Origin: Paralvinella palmiformis
Lineage: Eukaryota; Annelida; Polychaeta; Terebellida; Alvinellidae
Length of the DNA: 64,000 bases
Reading direction: 5' to 3'
NCBI GenBank assembly: GCA_025642065.1
Contig: JAODUP010000040.1
Span: 1,810,501-1,874,500, forward strand
A model generated the notes under the pieces. It was not told the origin of the DNA. It did no database searches and worked only from the letters and a program-made list of their open reading frames with translations. Of this stretch, positions 31,440 to 43,394 are shown in pieces. The translations under genes were made by a program, and so were the position numbers. The first letter of the stretch is position 1; each line of letters opens with the position of its first letter.

Positions 31440-34400
31440 CATAGGTGTGATTAGGCTATACCGTAGTAAGCATCTAGTAGGAGCGAGCTAACTAGGTGTA
31501 CGTTAATGGCTCTATTGATATGTTTACCGTGCTAGCAGTCCAGTGGTGTCTGGATGTCGGTGCAGCACTATGTTATCTCCTTCACACTCACTTACGCGCC
31601 CACACACACGGACACGCACACAGACGCATCATCATCATCATCATCAAGCGTGCATTAGCGCGCGCGCACACACACATACACTAACAAACACACCAGCATA
31701 AACCTACACATGGACGCGAACACGGTGATGGCGCTCATCTCTATTAAAGAAACACTTGTTCAAATTTTTGTAGTTGGCTTTCCGATTAACTCGCGGAAGT
31801 TCAGTTGCGGTGATGTAGCCGGCCGACATATGTTCTCCCCCCCCCCCCCACCCCACCCCCTACCAGAGCCGGTACCGTAGTACTAGGTTTGTCTAGTGGT
31901 CTTGGTGTGATAATTAAACATAGTAATTACGACTTAGTGAATTATCTTGTGATACAGTTATGTAGATGACCGGCCACTGCCAGAGTCGTGCCCGCAGCTC
32001 GGTGGTTCGAGCTACAGCTGGATTCTATACAGGTGGATCGATTGCGTCCACAGACACCTGTTGGAAACATGGTCAGAGATGGATGTCGTTAGTTTGTAAT
32101 TAAAGAAGAAAAAACAAGACTTAAACAAACACCTTTTGAGGGTTGGGTTTTACGGGGTCACGACCGGGGGTGGAGCTCGGCGGCGACGTCCGCCTCTTCC
32201 TGTGATGCAGCTCACTGGGAGAATTCCAAATGGAATCACTGCCAGGAGCAGATGACGCCACATTACTGGTCACGTCACGTGGGTGGAGGGATGGGTTATT
32301 TCTAGCCGACAACGAACGTTATACGCACGAATCTGACCAATTAACGGTCAGTCAGTTTGTGGTTTTGTGCACTTGTGTTGTTTGTGAAATCCATTGAGGG
32401 AAAGTTGGGATGTATAACGGATGTATGATGCATTGAACAACTGTGTTATTAAACTCACTACCTAATATTCGTAGATGTAACAATGCTGTCTGTGGAGAGA
32501 GAGAGAGCGAGAGAGAGAGCGAGCAATACTTCCCCATTATGAGAAATATTAATGAAGAGTTCTGCGTACTGACTGGTGTTTAGCTGTCCACGCGCTAGTC
32601 GGCTTGCTGTCTTTTGATTGGTCTATTCGTGATTTGGCTGTTGTCCGGCTGATTGTTATTGGTCCGGCGGCCAAGCGCGCGCGCGTCGTCGTTCCTCGGG
32701 CTGGGAAAAGGGTTTGACGAGGCGTGGAGAGGGTTGCAATGTCGTGTCCGTGAAAGCTCTGTACATAGTGACAAATTAACCTGCCCCAAGAGCTGGTCGT
32801 ATTGTTAATTTAGTTTTGGCAGATTTTCACACCATTTCACACGACGTTAGTACGATCGATTGATCGGCCGATCCATCAGTCAGCTAATTGTTTTAGGTGT
32901 AGCCTACGTATCCCGAACGAGCGTGTTCCCCGAGCTGTGTTTTATTAGGACGCTTCGTCGTTACCGAGCTGTTTTTAACCCCCCACCCCCACCCCCGCCC
33001 AGCAGAGCCTAGCTTTCAAGCATGTAAACCCTTTTCACGACCGAGGCCACACACACTCACATTGACCACGCACTGACCGCCAGCACACGTCGCTGAGGCG
33101 GCATGAAGCGTTCGCCACCAGCCCTCCTCTATACACTACTGCTGAGTGGCCATCGAATGGGATGTGTCTTTCCTCCGGTGGTCTTCTAGGCTGGTTTGGT
33201 TGTTGTGCTAATCATACTTGACATTTGCCGCTCAAATGTCAACTTGTTTCTGTGTGTGTGTGTGTGTGTGTCGTAAATACTGTCTATCACGGGATATCTG
33301 GATGCCTGTGTATGCAGTTCTATGATATATATATATATATATATTGATGTGTCAGACGCAAAGTGGTAGAATGGAGCAAAGGACGGGAAGGGGTTTGTGT
33401 TGGGTGGGGTTGGGTAGCCGGTGGAAGAGAACCAGGGAGGTTGGGGTAGGGCACTGGGAGCTTTGGGTCTAGGGAGGTGGGTTAGGGTGGCGGGAGCAGG
33501 GGGTCTAGGAAGGGGTAGGTAAAACAAACATCTGATTAAATACTCTACTTGATTATCCCTGCCTTATCAACTGATTGTATACACACCATGTACATTATGT
33601 AATAATACTACTACTAATGATGTGCGCGCGCGCGTATGTGTGAACGTTGTCTAGTTTATCCGTTTATTGCGTAGGATCAGTATGACGTCACGACCTAGGT
33701 CTTTCGTTCCTTGGTCATCAGAGACTGTACAGATTTTCAGTTCTGAGAAGTTGCCGTATGGTAGCATGTTCTCGTGGCTCCTCCGCTCGTCGGAGTATGC
33801 GTGTGTGGTCGTTTCACATTATTCGCTCTGTAGATTGAATTATTGATATATCATTGTCATCTGACCGCCGTCAGATCACCGGCTGGTCATCTTCCTCTTA
33901 GTTGTTGCCGACTGCTTTTCATTTGGCATTTGTATGGTCGCGGCCGGTAACTTACCGTGTTTTCGTGGTTGTTGTGGATGTTGTTGTTGTTGTCGTCGTC
34001 GTTGTACTGAGAGCAGTACAGACCTTCCTTGTTGACCACGATGTTGCCGACGAGAAGCATCGTTTGAAATTAACGCGATAACGACGTTGTGATCACTCGG
34101 AACGATTACAGTGGGTACCCATAGTCCTTTGCCGTCAGTTCGCCTTGTTTGGTGAAGAACGTTCCGTTCGCTGTGCTAAATCCCCCTGAACTACCATCAT
34201 CCCTCATGTCTGTCTAATGAACTGTGCTTTTTTTCTTAGTTCAGGTGTTTTGGCTTTGTTGATTTTTTTCTGAGTGAAAAATGGGTGAGAATTTCCTGCA
34301 AATGTTTCTTTGTAATGTCACCAGACGTAGGTCCTACGTCCAATTAAATTGATGAACACCCCTTCTCTTCCTCGACGGTGCCGGGTTGGTGAAATGGTTG

Positions 34401-37046
34401 TGTGATGATCGTTGTGTGGTTCTGGTTGGATAACTAGAAAACGAACAATTATTTTAGTATTGATGCTGGTGAAGTCTCCCAGAAGGATCGCGAGCCTGCA
34501 ACTGTGATCTGTCGCTTTCGTGGCGAGTGTCCATTGCCAACTCACGTCTACGATCCGTGTAGAACATGTGTGTGTATGTGCTTGCGTGTATGTGTCCTGC
34601 GGTTAAAATCCGTTTTTGCTTGTTAATCGTTTTAATGTGTGCGTGTGCTGCGGTTAAGATGTCGTTTTGCTTGTTAATCGTTTTTATTGCGTTGTATCCC
34701 ACAACAACCTGCAGTACAGATCTCCTGTTAGGTTTTTGTTTGTTTGTGTATTTATTATTCATAATTATTGCCGAAATTATTATTGCGACGAATCCGTTAC
34801 TGCATGCCTTAAACGGTCGGTTTGTTTCATGCTAGGACGGGGGGGGGGGGGATTGATTGTGATATGTTTTCTATCTATATGATACAGGCTACCGTTCTCA
34901 TGACGTCATCCGCAATTTTGTGACAGCTTCCTTTGATTTCCTTTTTTATATACCCTCATAGTGTCATCTGATCTTATCAACTGTTTGTTCATGCAAACCA
35001 TTGTCCTTTCCAGGTGCGTATATTCCCAGTGGTGTCCCCAGAGCGTGTATTTCCAGAGTGTCCCCCCAATCTGTGGTTTATGCGGTTTCCCGTTGCTCAT
35101 CCTTGCGCCAGAACAATCCAAACGCAGACACACCCGCGATTCACTGTGACGTTGTTGATCTGTACGATTCGCTCTATGTTCCGAGTTGTCCTCTTGTTGT
35201 CGTGGTAACAAACTGCTATGTGTGCACCACGCTTCAAGTAGGCAACTTGATGAAGCTCAAATCAAACGTTGTTCGTTCGAAATGAACCGTGTACGAGGTG
35301 TGGGTAGTTAACGCTCTTTCATTTTCGTAGTCTCGTTGTGTGTGTGTGTGTGTTAAAAGACACTGATCTACCACAGTATTAACGCCTAATAGTACGATAT
35401 ATATATACATGTGTGCGTGCGAGCCCTATCGCGCCAATTGCATGTAGTAAAGGCAGGTAGCCGATGACCTAATGTGTATACTGACTGGAGATGACATGTT
35501 AACGTCCCACGGGCGGGCGGCCCACTTGGATATGGACGTTCACTTGATCGGTGTCGGCCGCTGGTACATGGTGCTGTCGTTAGAATTATCGTCTGACAGC
35601 TGCGGTCTCTGTGCTTTGTTTTCTTTCTTTTTTTTAATCTCGGGAGGACTCCTTGCGATGGACGTTTGGTTTGGGAACATGATCGGTGTAGCCGGTAGGT
35701 CATGTGGTGGTTGTTTGATATCGGGGTCGCTGGTCATTGTAGTAAGTAGTATGACCGCCGGATTTGGCGGCGGCAGCGGGGGGGGGAAGGTGAAAACAAT
35801 CGGTAATAAGTCTCTCCAGTAGACGTGTTTATTATTTGGCAACAGGTGTCGTTTTTAATCACTGCTTCACGATGACCTGTGACGCTAGTTAGTTAGTCAG
35901 ACAGTCAGTCGGCGTGTGTGCGTGTGTGTGTGTTATGACTCACTGGGCCGTGCCTGTTGATCGGGGAAATATTTACAGAAAGTATAGGGGTGATAATCGG
36001 GTGGTGCAAGTCAAACGAATGACGATGAAGACGAGCGACAGTTTGTCTTCCTTTGGTCGCATCCTTCTCTACCTTCTCACGAATCAGCTCAGTTTATTAA
36101 TATCATGCCATTAGTTATACAGCCGTTTACTGGTCGAGTTCCATAGTTCCTTGCTCAGCCACCACACCACACCATGCCACATTTCTCAGCATACACAGAG
36201 ATGAAGGCCGACGAATTTGTAGCTATTTTTATCGCGGAAAAAACCTTCCACTTCTAGCCGTGTATTCGTACCCATTCCGACAGAAGTCAGATCCAGCTTA
36301 TTTGTCAAAGTTATAATGGCAAAACTGAGTTAAATGCGCACCGCTGTTCTTAATCCGGGCATGTTTTGTCGTTTGGTGAGAGTAGTGCGTTATCTGCGAA
36401 AGTTGAAAATCCGACTGTGTGAGGTGAGGTCGGTGGATAAATTTAATCTCACCCGTTATAAGTATTATAAGCCAGGGCGTAATACATGTTGGAAAATGGC
36501 GAACTGGTCTCTAGAACTGAACGGGAGAGCTAACCCGTAACGCGTACTCAGTAGGTTCTCCGCTTATGGATCGTCTGCTGATTAGGGAACTAACTGTTCA
36601 GATCCAGAAAGGGGGCGCGCGTTATCTTCTCGCGACAGGGTTTATACGAGAAAGTGGTGTCTTTTTATCATCTCGTGCCCGGATGAGCCGTGTGATACGC
36701 GCTGGGGTGGGGGGAGTGTATGAGTGACACCTGTTCAAGGATCTGGTTCAATGCATGTGTCCTTATTTAGGCTTACACGTGATCAGTCTGTACTGTACTG
36801 TGATCAGTTCTCGTATGTACTTGTGGCCGTGGGACTGCTGTACTGGCGGCGGTGAGAAAGTAGTTGGTTGTATCTTAAGCTTGCGTCGTTTTTATTACAG
36901 CATTTCTTACAAAGTGTCATCCGTTTGTACATAGTGCAGTGACCTCAACATAAGGTATTCAATCTTTTTGGCTATGCAAGAACCACGTTATATCTCTATC
37001 TATATAAATGCTGTGTTGTTTGTTTTCTCCACCAGTCAGTCTCGAG

Positions 37047-37096
<50 letters not shown>

Positions 37097-37215
37097 TTAT
37101 GCCCTCTCTTTATTACTCTATTGTATAATATTATTATTGCTATTCTTATTAATGAACCATGATACGTGTACCTGTTAATTCCATTAAAAAGGAATAAACC
37201 TCAGTGACTTGTTTT
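31440..37215 (+). other. Probable long RIM 3' UTR, GC-richer, non-coding
   Basis: This follows the RIM stop directly, with no coding frame I can support. Composition is visibly GC-richer, with many CG dinucleotides, compared with the AT-rich DNA on both sides. It contains (CA), (TCA), (GT), (TA) and poly-C/poly-G tracts. AATAAA at 37193-37198 is followed by TTGTTTTTTTCC and then a (GT)n tract, a normal arrangement for a polyadenylation site. The composition change ends at about that point. Reading this as one long 3' UTR is inference. Confidence 0.5.
37193..37198 (+). terminator. Candidate polyadenylation signal AATAAA for RIM
   Basis: The hexamer is followed within 15-45 bases by a T-rich and then GT-rich tract. 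It is the best candidate I found at the 3' border of the GC-rich stretch. Confidence 0.4.
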
Positions 37216-37403
37216 TTTCCTTCTTGTGTTTGTGTGTGTGTGTGTGTGTGTGTCTCTCTCTCTCTCTCTCTCTGTGTGTGCGCGCGTGTGTATCTGTGTG
37301 TGAACACTGACCCGGAGAACGCTGATCTACACGCAAAAAAAAACACATGCACCATTTTCATGTTTTAATAATCGTCTTTTAACTTATTTAAAACATTATG
37401 ACG

Positions 37404-39641
37404 GATTATTATTATATACCATATTTATATAGCACTCTTTTCATAAACTATATCATGTTCAAAAGTACTTTACAATACAAGACATATAAATGTAAAATGA
37501 CGTGGAATAATATATATTAAATGTTAAATAAAATATTACAATATAATGGCGATTATAGCTTCCTATCTTGAGTTAAATGTAATGCAAGTTAAATATATTT
37601 ATTGTCCATTTTAAGTTGGCATAGTTTAAAAGGTTGTAGTGTAACTACTTCTAATATATAGTCCGTAATAACCTTTAATAAAATGTAAGAAGATCTGATC
37701 TCAGAACTCGTCTAATGCTGGCACATTTGTGGAGTGTCAAATATCCATACATGTCAAATCTGCTAAGAATGAGCTGTATCAAAATGATACACATAATAAC
37801 ACTGGTAGCACTAATATTAGTTGACACTATATTGTATCAAGTTCTTGTGAATCGTATGTGATGAATAGACTTCATAACAAGTAGTCCGCTTTATTTTTTC
37901 TTCGAAACAGAACCTTCAATTCATCGAAAGAAGAAATTGTGTCAGAACGTTAGGTGTTTGATTAAAGATATATTTCATCAGAATTTAGGCACTCCTATTT
38001 CACTTCATGAGCAAAGAATATGAATGTCATGCATATTATTATGTGTATCATTGTACAGTTACTAAATAATACGATAAGAAAGGCTCAAATATGACTTAAT
38101 GTTAGTCGAAAATGCTTTAAATAACATAGGTTTTGATTATGTAAAGTATATAGCACATATATGTATTTATGAGTTTATGTGATTGTGTTACGGATCAATA
38201 ATATTCTTAGGATTAAAGTGGTATTAAATATGTTAAATACTATATATCAAGGATCACACTATATTGCTATATATATATAACCAGGATCAATTATGTTCAA
38301 AACGTTCTAGTCGAATAAACTAAAAGTTATTGGAGGTTTTTTTCTTCTAAATTGATGTAAACCCTTAACAAATTATAATATTGATAATGTAATAACTATT
38401 TGACCGTCAAGCACACCAGTAATTGACACCAGTTTTTCTAATTTCTGATATAATAAAATAACAATAACTGCACAGTTAATCTTTTTGAGAGATATTTTGT
38501 TTGTATATTGTGAACTCCATTTAGCTTTTTTGAACAATCACTACGGATATTTAGAATGTCCACATTATATTCCCGGGATGAACTACACACATGGTTGATG
38601 TTAGGTGATAATAGAGACATTACAGAGTGTTGGAGTATGTCATATAGGTCAATGTATTGTCATTTGTTCTCTCTAAGCAAAAAATTAAGTAAATAATTAT
38701 CATCTCCCGGAATAAACTGAAATATATTGGGATAAACCAAAATTAATATGAATAAATATCACTATTCCTTACTTATACATTTCCTGTATATAAAATGAAT
38801 CAGTAGATGTCACTGATTCTAATGATATCTCATTTGTAAATATTGGTAAAGCATAACAGGTTTCCAAGATAATAATGTATTGAACAAAATACAGCATCCT
38901 CATGGGATCGCGATTTTGGAATTTGAGGGTACCTCACTTTAAGGGTGATTTGTGAAAAATTGACCAAGCGGATTTTTGTAAGATATGGATTTCTGAATTC
39001 AGGAGAAAATTTCATTAAAAAACAATCCTCAGACCATTTGGTAAACAAAACATAAATTAAAAAAACTAGCTCTCGGTCTAAATAGATATTCATAAAGATA
39101 TTCAGGTGCCATGCCATTGATAAATTTATAAGTTATTAGTAAAATCTTGAAATTGATACGCTGTCTAATAGGTAGCCAATGTAGTTTTTGAAGAATCGGG
39201 GTGATATGATCATACTTTCAAGTATTTGTCACTATGCGAGCTGCAATGAATTCTGAATTCGCTGAAAGCGATTGATATTTTAATTCGATATGCCATATAA
39301 CAGGGAGTTAGAACAGTCTATACGACATGTAACAAAGGCAGATGCTTTTAAACAGTGGATGTTCTTAAGATGGTAGTAGGCAGCTCGACATACTAATGTG
39401 ACATGTTTATATATATTAATACTTTTTCAAAAACTAACCCCTAGTTTTTTGCTGACCCATTAGGGTTAATCGAAGAGACATCCATCTGTAATGCTGGTGC
39501 TTTAGGGATTTAATACAATGTGGTGATGCCAAATATAAAATATTTGTTTTATTATCATTTAATCTTAGGAGATTTTGAGTCATCCATAGCCGAATATCAG
39601 CAATACAATGGAAGAAAATAAATTTAAATCATAATCAGGAT

Positions 39642-39684
<43 letters not shown>

Positions 39685-40600
39685 TATATATAGCTGTGTG
39701 TCATCAGCATACAAGTGATATTTAAACCCATATCGCTGCGCACTGATCCCAAGAGAACAGGTATGCATTGTGAAAACCAAAGAACCAAGAACTGAACCCT
39801 ATGGTACACCAGATAACATAAACTGAACGCCAGATAAAATACCTTGAACAGACACTCTCTGAGAGCGTTGTTCCAGATAGAATGGAAACCATTCAAGTAC
39901 TTTACCTGATAGACAGAAGATGTCTTTCAATCTAGAGAAAAATACATTATGGTCAACTGTATCAAATGCAGCAGACAGGTCCAGGAGAACAAGTAATACT
40001 GGCTTACATTTATCAATTGACGATGTCAATTTGACATCATCATATAATGTTTTATCCGAACCAAGGCTGCTTCAGTGTTGTGACCACTTTTATATACAGA
40101 CTCTAGTAATTCATTAAAATTATTATTGATTGCCCTTTCTATATATTTAGATACAAATGTAAGATTTTAAACGGCTTCGTAATTGTTTAGAATATTACAG
40201 TTCAAACTATGTTTTTTTTAAATTAAAGGTTTTACAACAGATCTTGTAAAAACTCCCAGAGATAATCATTTATTAACTATGGATGGAGGGTACAATCTAT
40301 CAACAAGAGTTAACTAAGGGATTGCCACTGATGGATCCGCCTAATTGTGTGCTCCAAGCAATCCTGAAAGTTAAGGCTGTAGCTATAGCGTCTATGAAAA
40401 ATCCTAATTGATGAACATATTGATGTACCACAAGCGGAGGTATTAGAGCTAATTTGTTGACATCTATGACAGTTATCAGTGAAGGAGCAATGTTCGCTAG
40501 CATTATGACGAATGTTAACGAGTGGAAGTTCTATAGTTAATGGAAGGTGTTCCGTAACGCAGTAGGAGATGATGGAACTAAACAAAATAATTAGTCCAAG
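37404..40600 (-). pseudogene. Decayed CR1/L2-like non-LTR retrotransposon
   Basis: Read on the minus strand, pieces appear in the expected order. An endonuclease end sits near 40560 (TEHLPLTIELP). A YKSGHNTEAALVRIKH segment lies near 40100-40040. The reverse transcriptase core SSIDKCKPVLLVLLDLSAAF, then DTVDHN, lies at about 40025-39940. The catalytic [10 protein letters not shown] lies near 39710-39690. A C-terminal KSRSHEDAVFCS stretch lies near 38910-38870. The minus-strand 3' end near 37485-37404 carries TTGTAAAGTACTTTTGAACA, a TGCTATATAAAT block and an ATAATAATAA tail, as in L2/CR1 ends. Many stops and frameshifts are present. It is non-functional. Confidence 0.8.
39641..39682. repeat. 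(TA)n microsatellite inside the LINE reverse transcriptase
   Basis: The TA tract lies just after the [10 protein letters not shown] codons of the minus-strand LINE relic and interrupts its coding sequence. Confidence 0.9.
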
Positions 40601-42475
40601 AGCCTAATAATTATTTTGTGAACAAATTGACACAAATACATCAAATTCAGAGAACCATCTCTGTATACAAAATTATTATATTTAGTATCTGTTTTGCGAC
40701 CAATACCTCATTTAAGTTTTATTAGATGATTCAATACGTTTATGAAAAAGACTAGATCTAATATTTCTGATGTATGTTTTCCAGCGTAGATGATTTATCA
40801 GATTTAATTGTTTACTTTAGTCAGTATATTCTACTTTGTACTTTTAGAAAGAGGATAAGTTAAAATATTGTTAAACTGTGATATTGTTCTTTTCTCAAAT
40901 ACATGTTTTCCACTGAACAGCTGCAGCTTCTCTTTTACATAGATCACCGCTATTTGTCAATAGAATCTTCTGAAATTTTAAAATATTCACCATAATATTA
41001 GTCCCAATTTCGTAACAGAGCAATATTCATTAAAATCAATAAGACAACAATTTTAGCCCATTAAATGTTCATAAGTTATTTATATTTTTGTGACATCAAT
41101 TTATTAAAAATATTTAAAAAATAAATAAACAAAAAACACAAATAATGTGTTACCATAAGCAGGTATATTTTAGCTATATACAAACAATGTCTGAGTAGAT
41201 TTGGCCTTTCTATTATCAAAACCTATTTTTAAAAACTAACTTCAGTAAAATCCACTTGATATTCACAGAGTCAGAGGTCACGGGAGGGTTCAATATTTGG
41301 TTATTTATTTTGATACCTCTTTTATTGTCTCTATATGTGCATATATCTCCTGGTTGTTTGGTGGGTTTAATACTCCGTCATTTGTCGAGGATTCTTGAAG
41401 ACTGGGAACAAGTCATAGCCGAAGTTTGTACGCATTTGAATCCATATATTTACTAATAGCGCTAGTATTTTGAATCCCCAGTGACACTCAATGTATCATT
41501 GTTAAAGTTGTTGACGTCGGAGTTCAGTCATTTGAGTCCAATGACGCCACACTCAAAATGGCACAGTTGACGAAAACTAAGTGCATTTTGGTCTAATAGA
41601 TAAATGATACAAGAAATAACACAAATCTCAGTTGGAATAAACTTTTTTTAATAAAAGTATTTATCAATTTAAAAATCGTTTCCCATATGACCTTTAAAGA
41701 AAAAAAATTAAATAAAACGTAAATAGATTCTCTTTACATAAAATATGTCTTCCTCCTTAATCTATGTTACCAAAAAAGCCTATATTAGTCGCACCATATT
41801 TGATATTTTCATGATGGAAAATGAAAATTAATAAATAGAGTATAAAATGAAATGTGAAGTATAATTAATATGTACAGGTATTACAAAATATTTCAGGCAC
41901 TCCACTCTTCAGGGTTATCATAAATAAGGAATAAGTTTTGCATATTAGATTGTTTCCCATTTAAACATCAGTTATCGCAAATACTAATGGCTTATTAGTT
42001 AATATAATGCGCTATTTATATAAACCTTTACAGTCAGTATCGAATTGGAATTATATGAAATGATATCCATTGTGACACATTGAATTGATCTAATGATTTT
42101 ATTAATGTCTTGTCACTATAATAACACGCCGGAAAGAACAGGATTATAAATAAACAGGCAAAGTGTTTCTACCATAAAAATAAAATCCTTAAAGAAACCT
42201 CGATGTTTTGTTCAAATTATATACACAATAACTTATAGGTTTAGATAGGCCGTATCAACCGAGCCCCTAGACGATTAGATACCACGGAACCTCTCGATCC
42301 AGTACTTCAGTTTTTCACCCCAATATACAGTTGTCGAGAGCCTGACCCTGATACGGTAGGTACTAGGTCCCATGTAGTACATAGCCCTATATCTATTCTG
42401 CTGGTCTCCTGAAGAATTCTACTCAAACGTTTTGTTAATATTATTTAAATAAGCATTAAAAGAATGCATATAAAT

Positions 42476-42508
<33 letters not shown>

Positions 42509-42523
42509 AAGTAAACTTAAGAT

Positions 42524-42562
<39 letters not shown>
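42476..42562. repeat. Palindromic microsatellite (CA)n(TA)n...(TA)n(GT)n
   Basis: A CA tract and a TA tract are followed by a 15-bp spacer and then TA and GT tracts, so the two arms are complementary and could form a long hairpin. Confidence 0.9.
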
Positions 42563-42686
42563 TACGGTAAGATTGTGAAATCGGGAATTTTGCGAAATCC
42601 CTAAAACATTCATGGAATTCGTGAAATCACTAATATATACACAATACAGTGATTTCACGAAAACCCTGGTTTAACAATCTTACTAA
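42562..42686. repeat. Small foldback/MITE-like element
   Basis: GTAAGATTGT at 42567-42576 pairs exactly with ACAATCTTAC at 42674-42683, and the similarity continues inward with mismatches. Inside, TCGTGAAATCACT and AGTGATTTCACGA form a perfect 13-bp stem. No target duplication could be assigned. Confidence 0.7.
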
Positions 42687-43151
42687 AACATATAATATAT
42701 ATCGATGAATACATATGTACATATCGTCATATGCCCTACGGAGTGCAAAGTACCTTTAACCACTGGAGCTCTATAACAGTCCCTCAGCAAAAAATAAAAT
42801 TGACAAGCTCCTATGGTCCCTGCGGGCCGCCGTCAGCCTAATGGATAATATGGCCCTGATGCCATATGCTATACCTGTTTTGTGATTATATGTCGCGGAC
42901 CCAATCAAATCAAATCACAGCTGTTGTTGTCATTGCTGAGGGTTCTATATATTATATACATTAACTTGATTAAGCATGTACGTGTGGTCATTTATTATTT
43001 CTAATATTAAAATTTTAATTTACAGCTTTAAAACCACCATCTGTCCGATAGTATCTATTTCAAATATTAATATGGTGGAGGTGTATTTAAGAATTGTAGC
43101 TTATAATAAGCTACACATGACAATTTTCATGCTTTTGGAAATTATTGTAAA

Positions 43152-43198
43152 TGACGTACGTTCTCTACCATAGGGCGCCACAAGTCTATGACGTACGT
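43152..43198 (+). promoter_or_regulatory. Two exact TGACGTACGT boxes in the Rab32 promoter region
   Basis: TGACGTACGT occurs at 43152-43161 and again at 43189-43198, 37 bp apart and about 195-240 bp before the Rab32 start codon. The boxes resemble CRE/bZIP half-site elements. Function is inferred only from position and repetition. Confidence 0.4.
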
Positions 43199-43214
43199 GG
43201 GATTCCCTTTCGGA

Positions 43215-43224
43215 GTCACATGAC
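43215..43224 (+). promoter_or_regulatory. M-box/CLEAR-type E-box upstream of Rab32
   Basis: GTCACATGAC, the reverse complement of GTCATGTGAC, matches the MITF/TFE family M-box consensus. It lies 168 bp before the Rab32 ATG. In vertebrates Rab32/Rab38 act in melanosome and lysosome-related organelle biogenesis, a pathway under MITF/TFE control, so the site fits the gene. Binding is inferred. Confidence 0.5.
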
Positions 43225-43391
43225 CAAGCTTTGGGGATTCTCCTGTCACAAGTTGTCCGCACCTGATAAAGGATTTTGTTATCTGCTTGTTATACATATG
43301 CAGGTTAAAAACCGAGACGTACACGGTCAAGCTATGAACGTAAAAGAGACACCTTACGCTTTGTGAAAAAACCCATAAATATCGTTGTAAC

Positions 43392-43394
43392 ATG
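43392..43394 (+). CDS. RAB32: Rab32 exon 1 coding part: start codon only
   Basis: AACATG|GTGAGT places a consensus 5' splice site directly after ATG, and exon 2 begins GCATCTGGAGAGAAGCGTG in phase 0, giving MASGEKREHLYK. Upstream exon sequence is 5' UTR whose start cannot be seen. The alternative of an upstream in-frame start is not supported. Confidence 0.7.

Larger units (their letters stand above)
40600..43140. other. AT-rich intergenic sequence with foldback elements
   Basis: No gene is recognised. The stretch has a microsatellite palindrome (42476-42562), a small foldback element (42562-42686) and a unit at about 42720-42950 that may be an unclassified repeat. The rest is AT-rich. Confidence 0.5.

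Noticed and set aside
32121..36540. Many 60-115 codon open frames on both strands in the GC-rich stretch after RIM
   Set aside because: GC-rich, stop-poor composition explains them. None resembles a protein, none has a good start or splice context, and frames on both strands overlap each other.
42240..42360. Terminal inverted repeat around CCGTATC
   Set aside because: Only seven bases match, with no second support.
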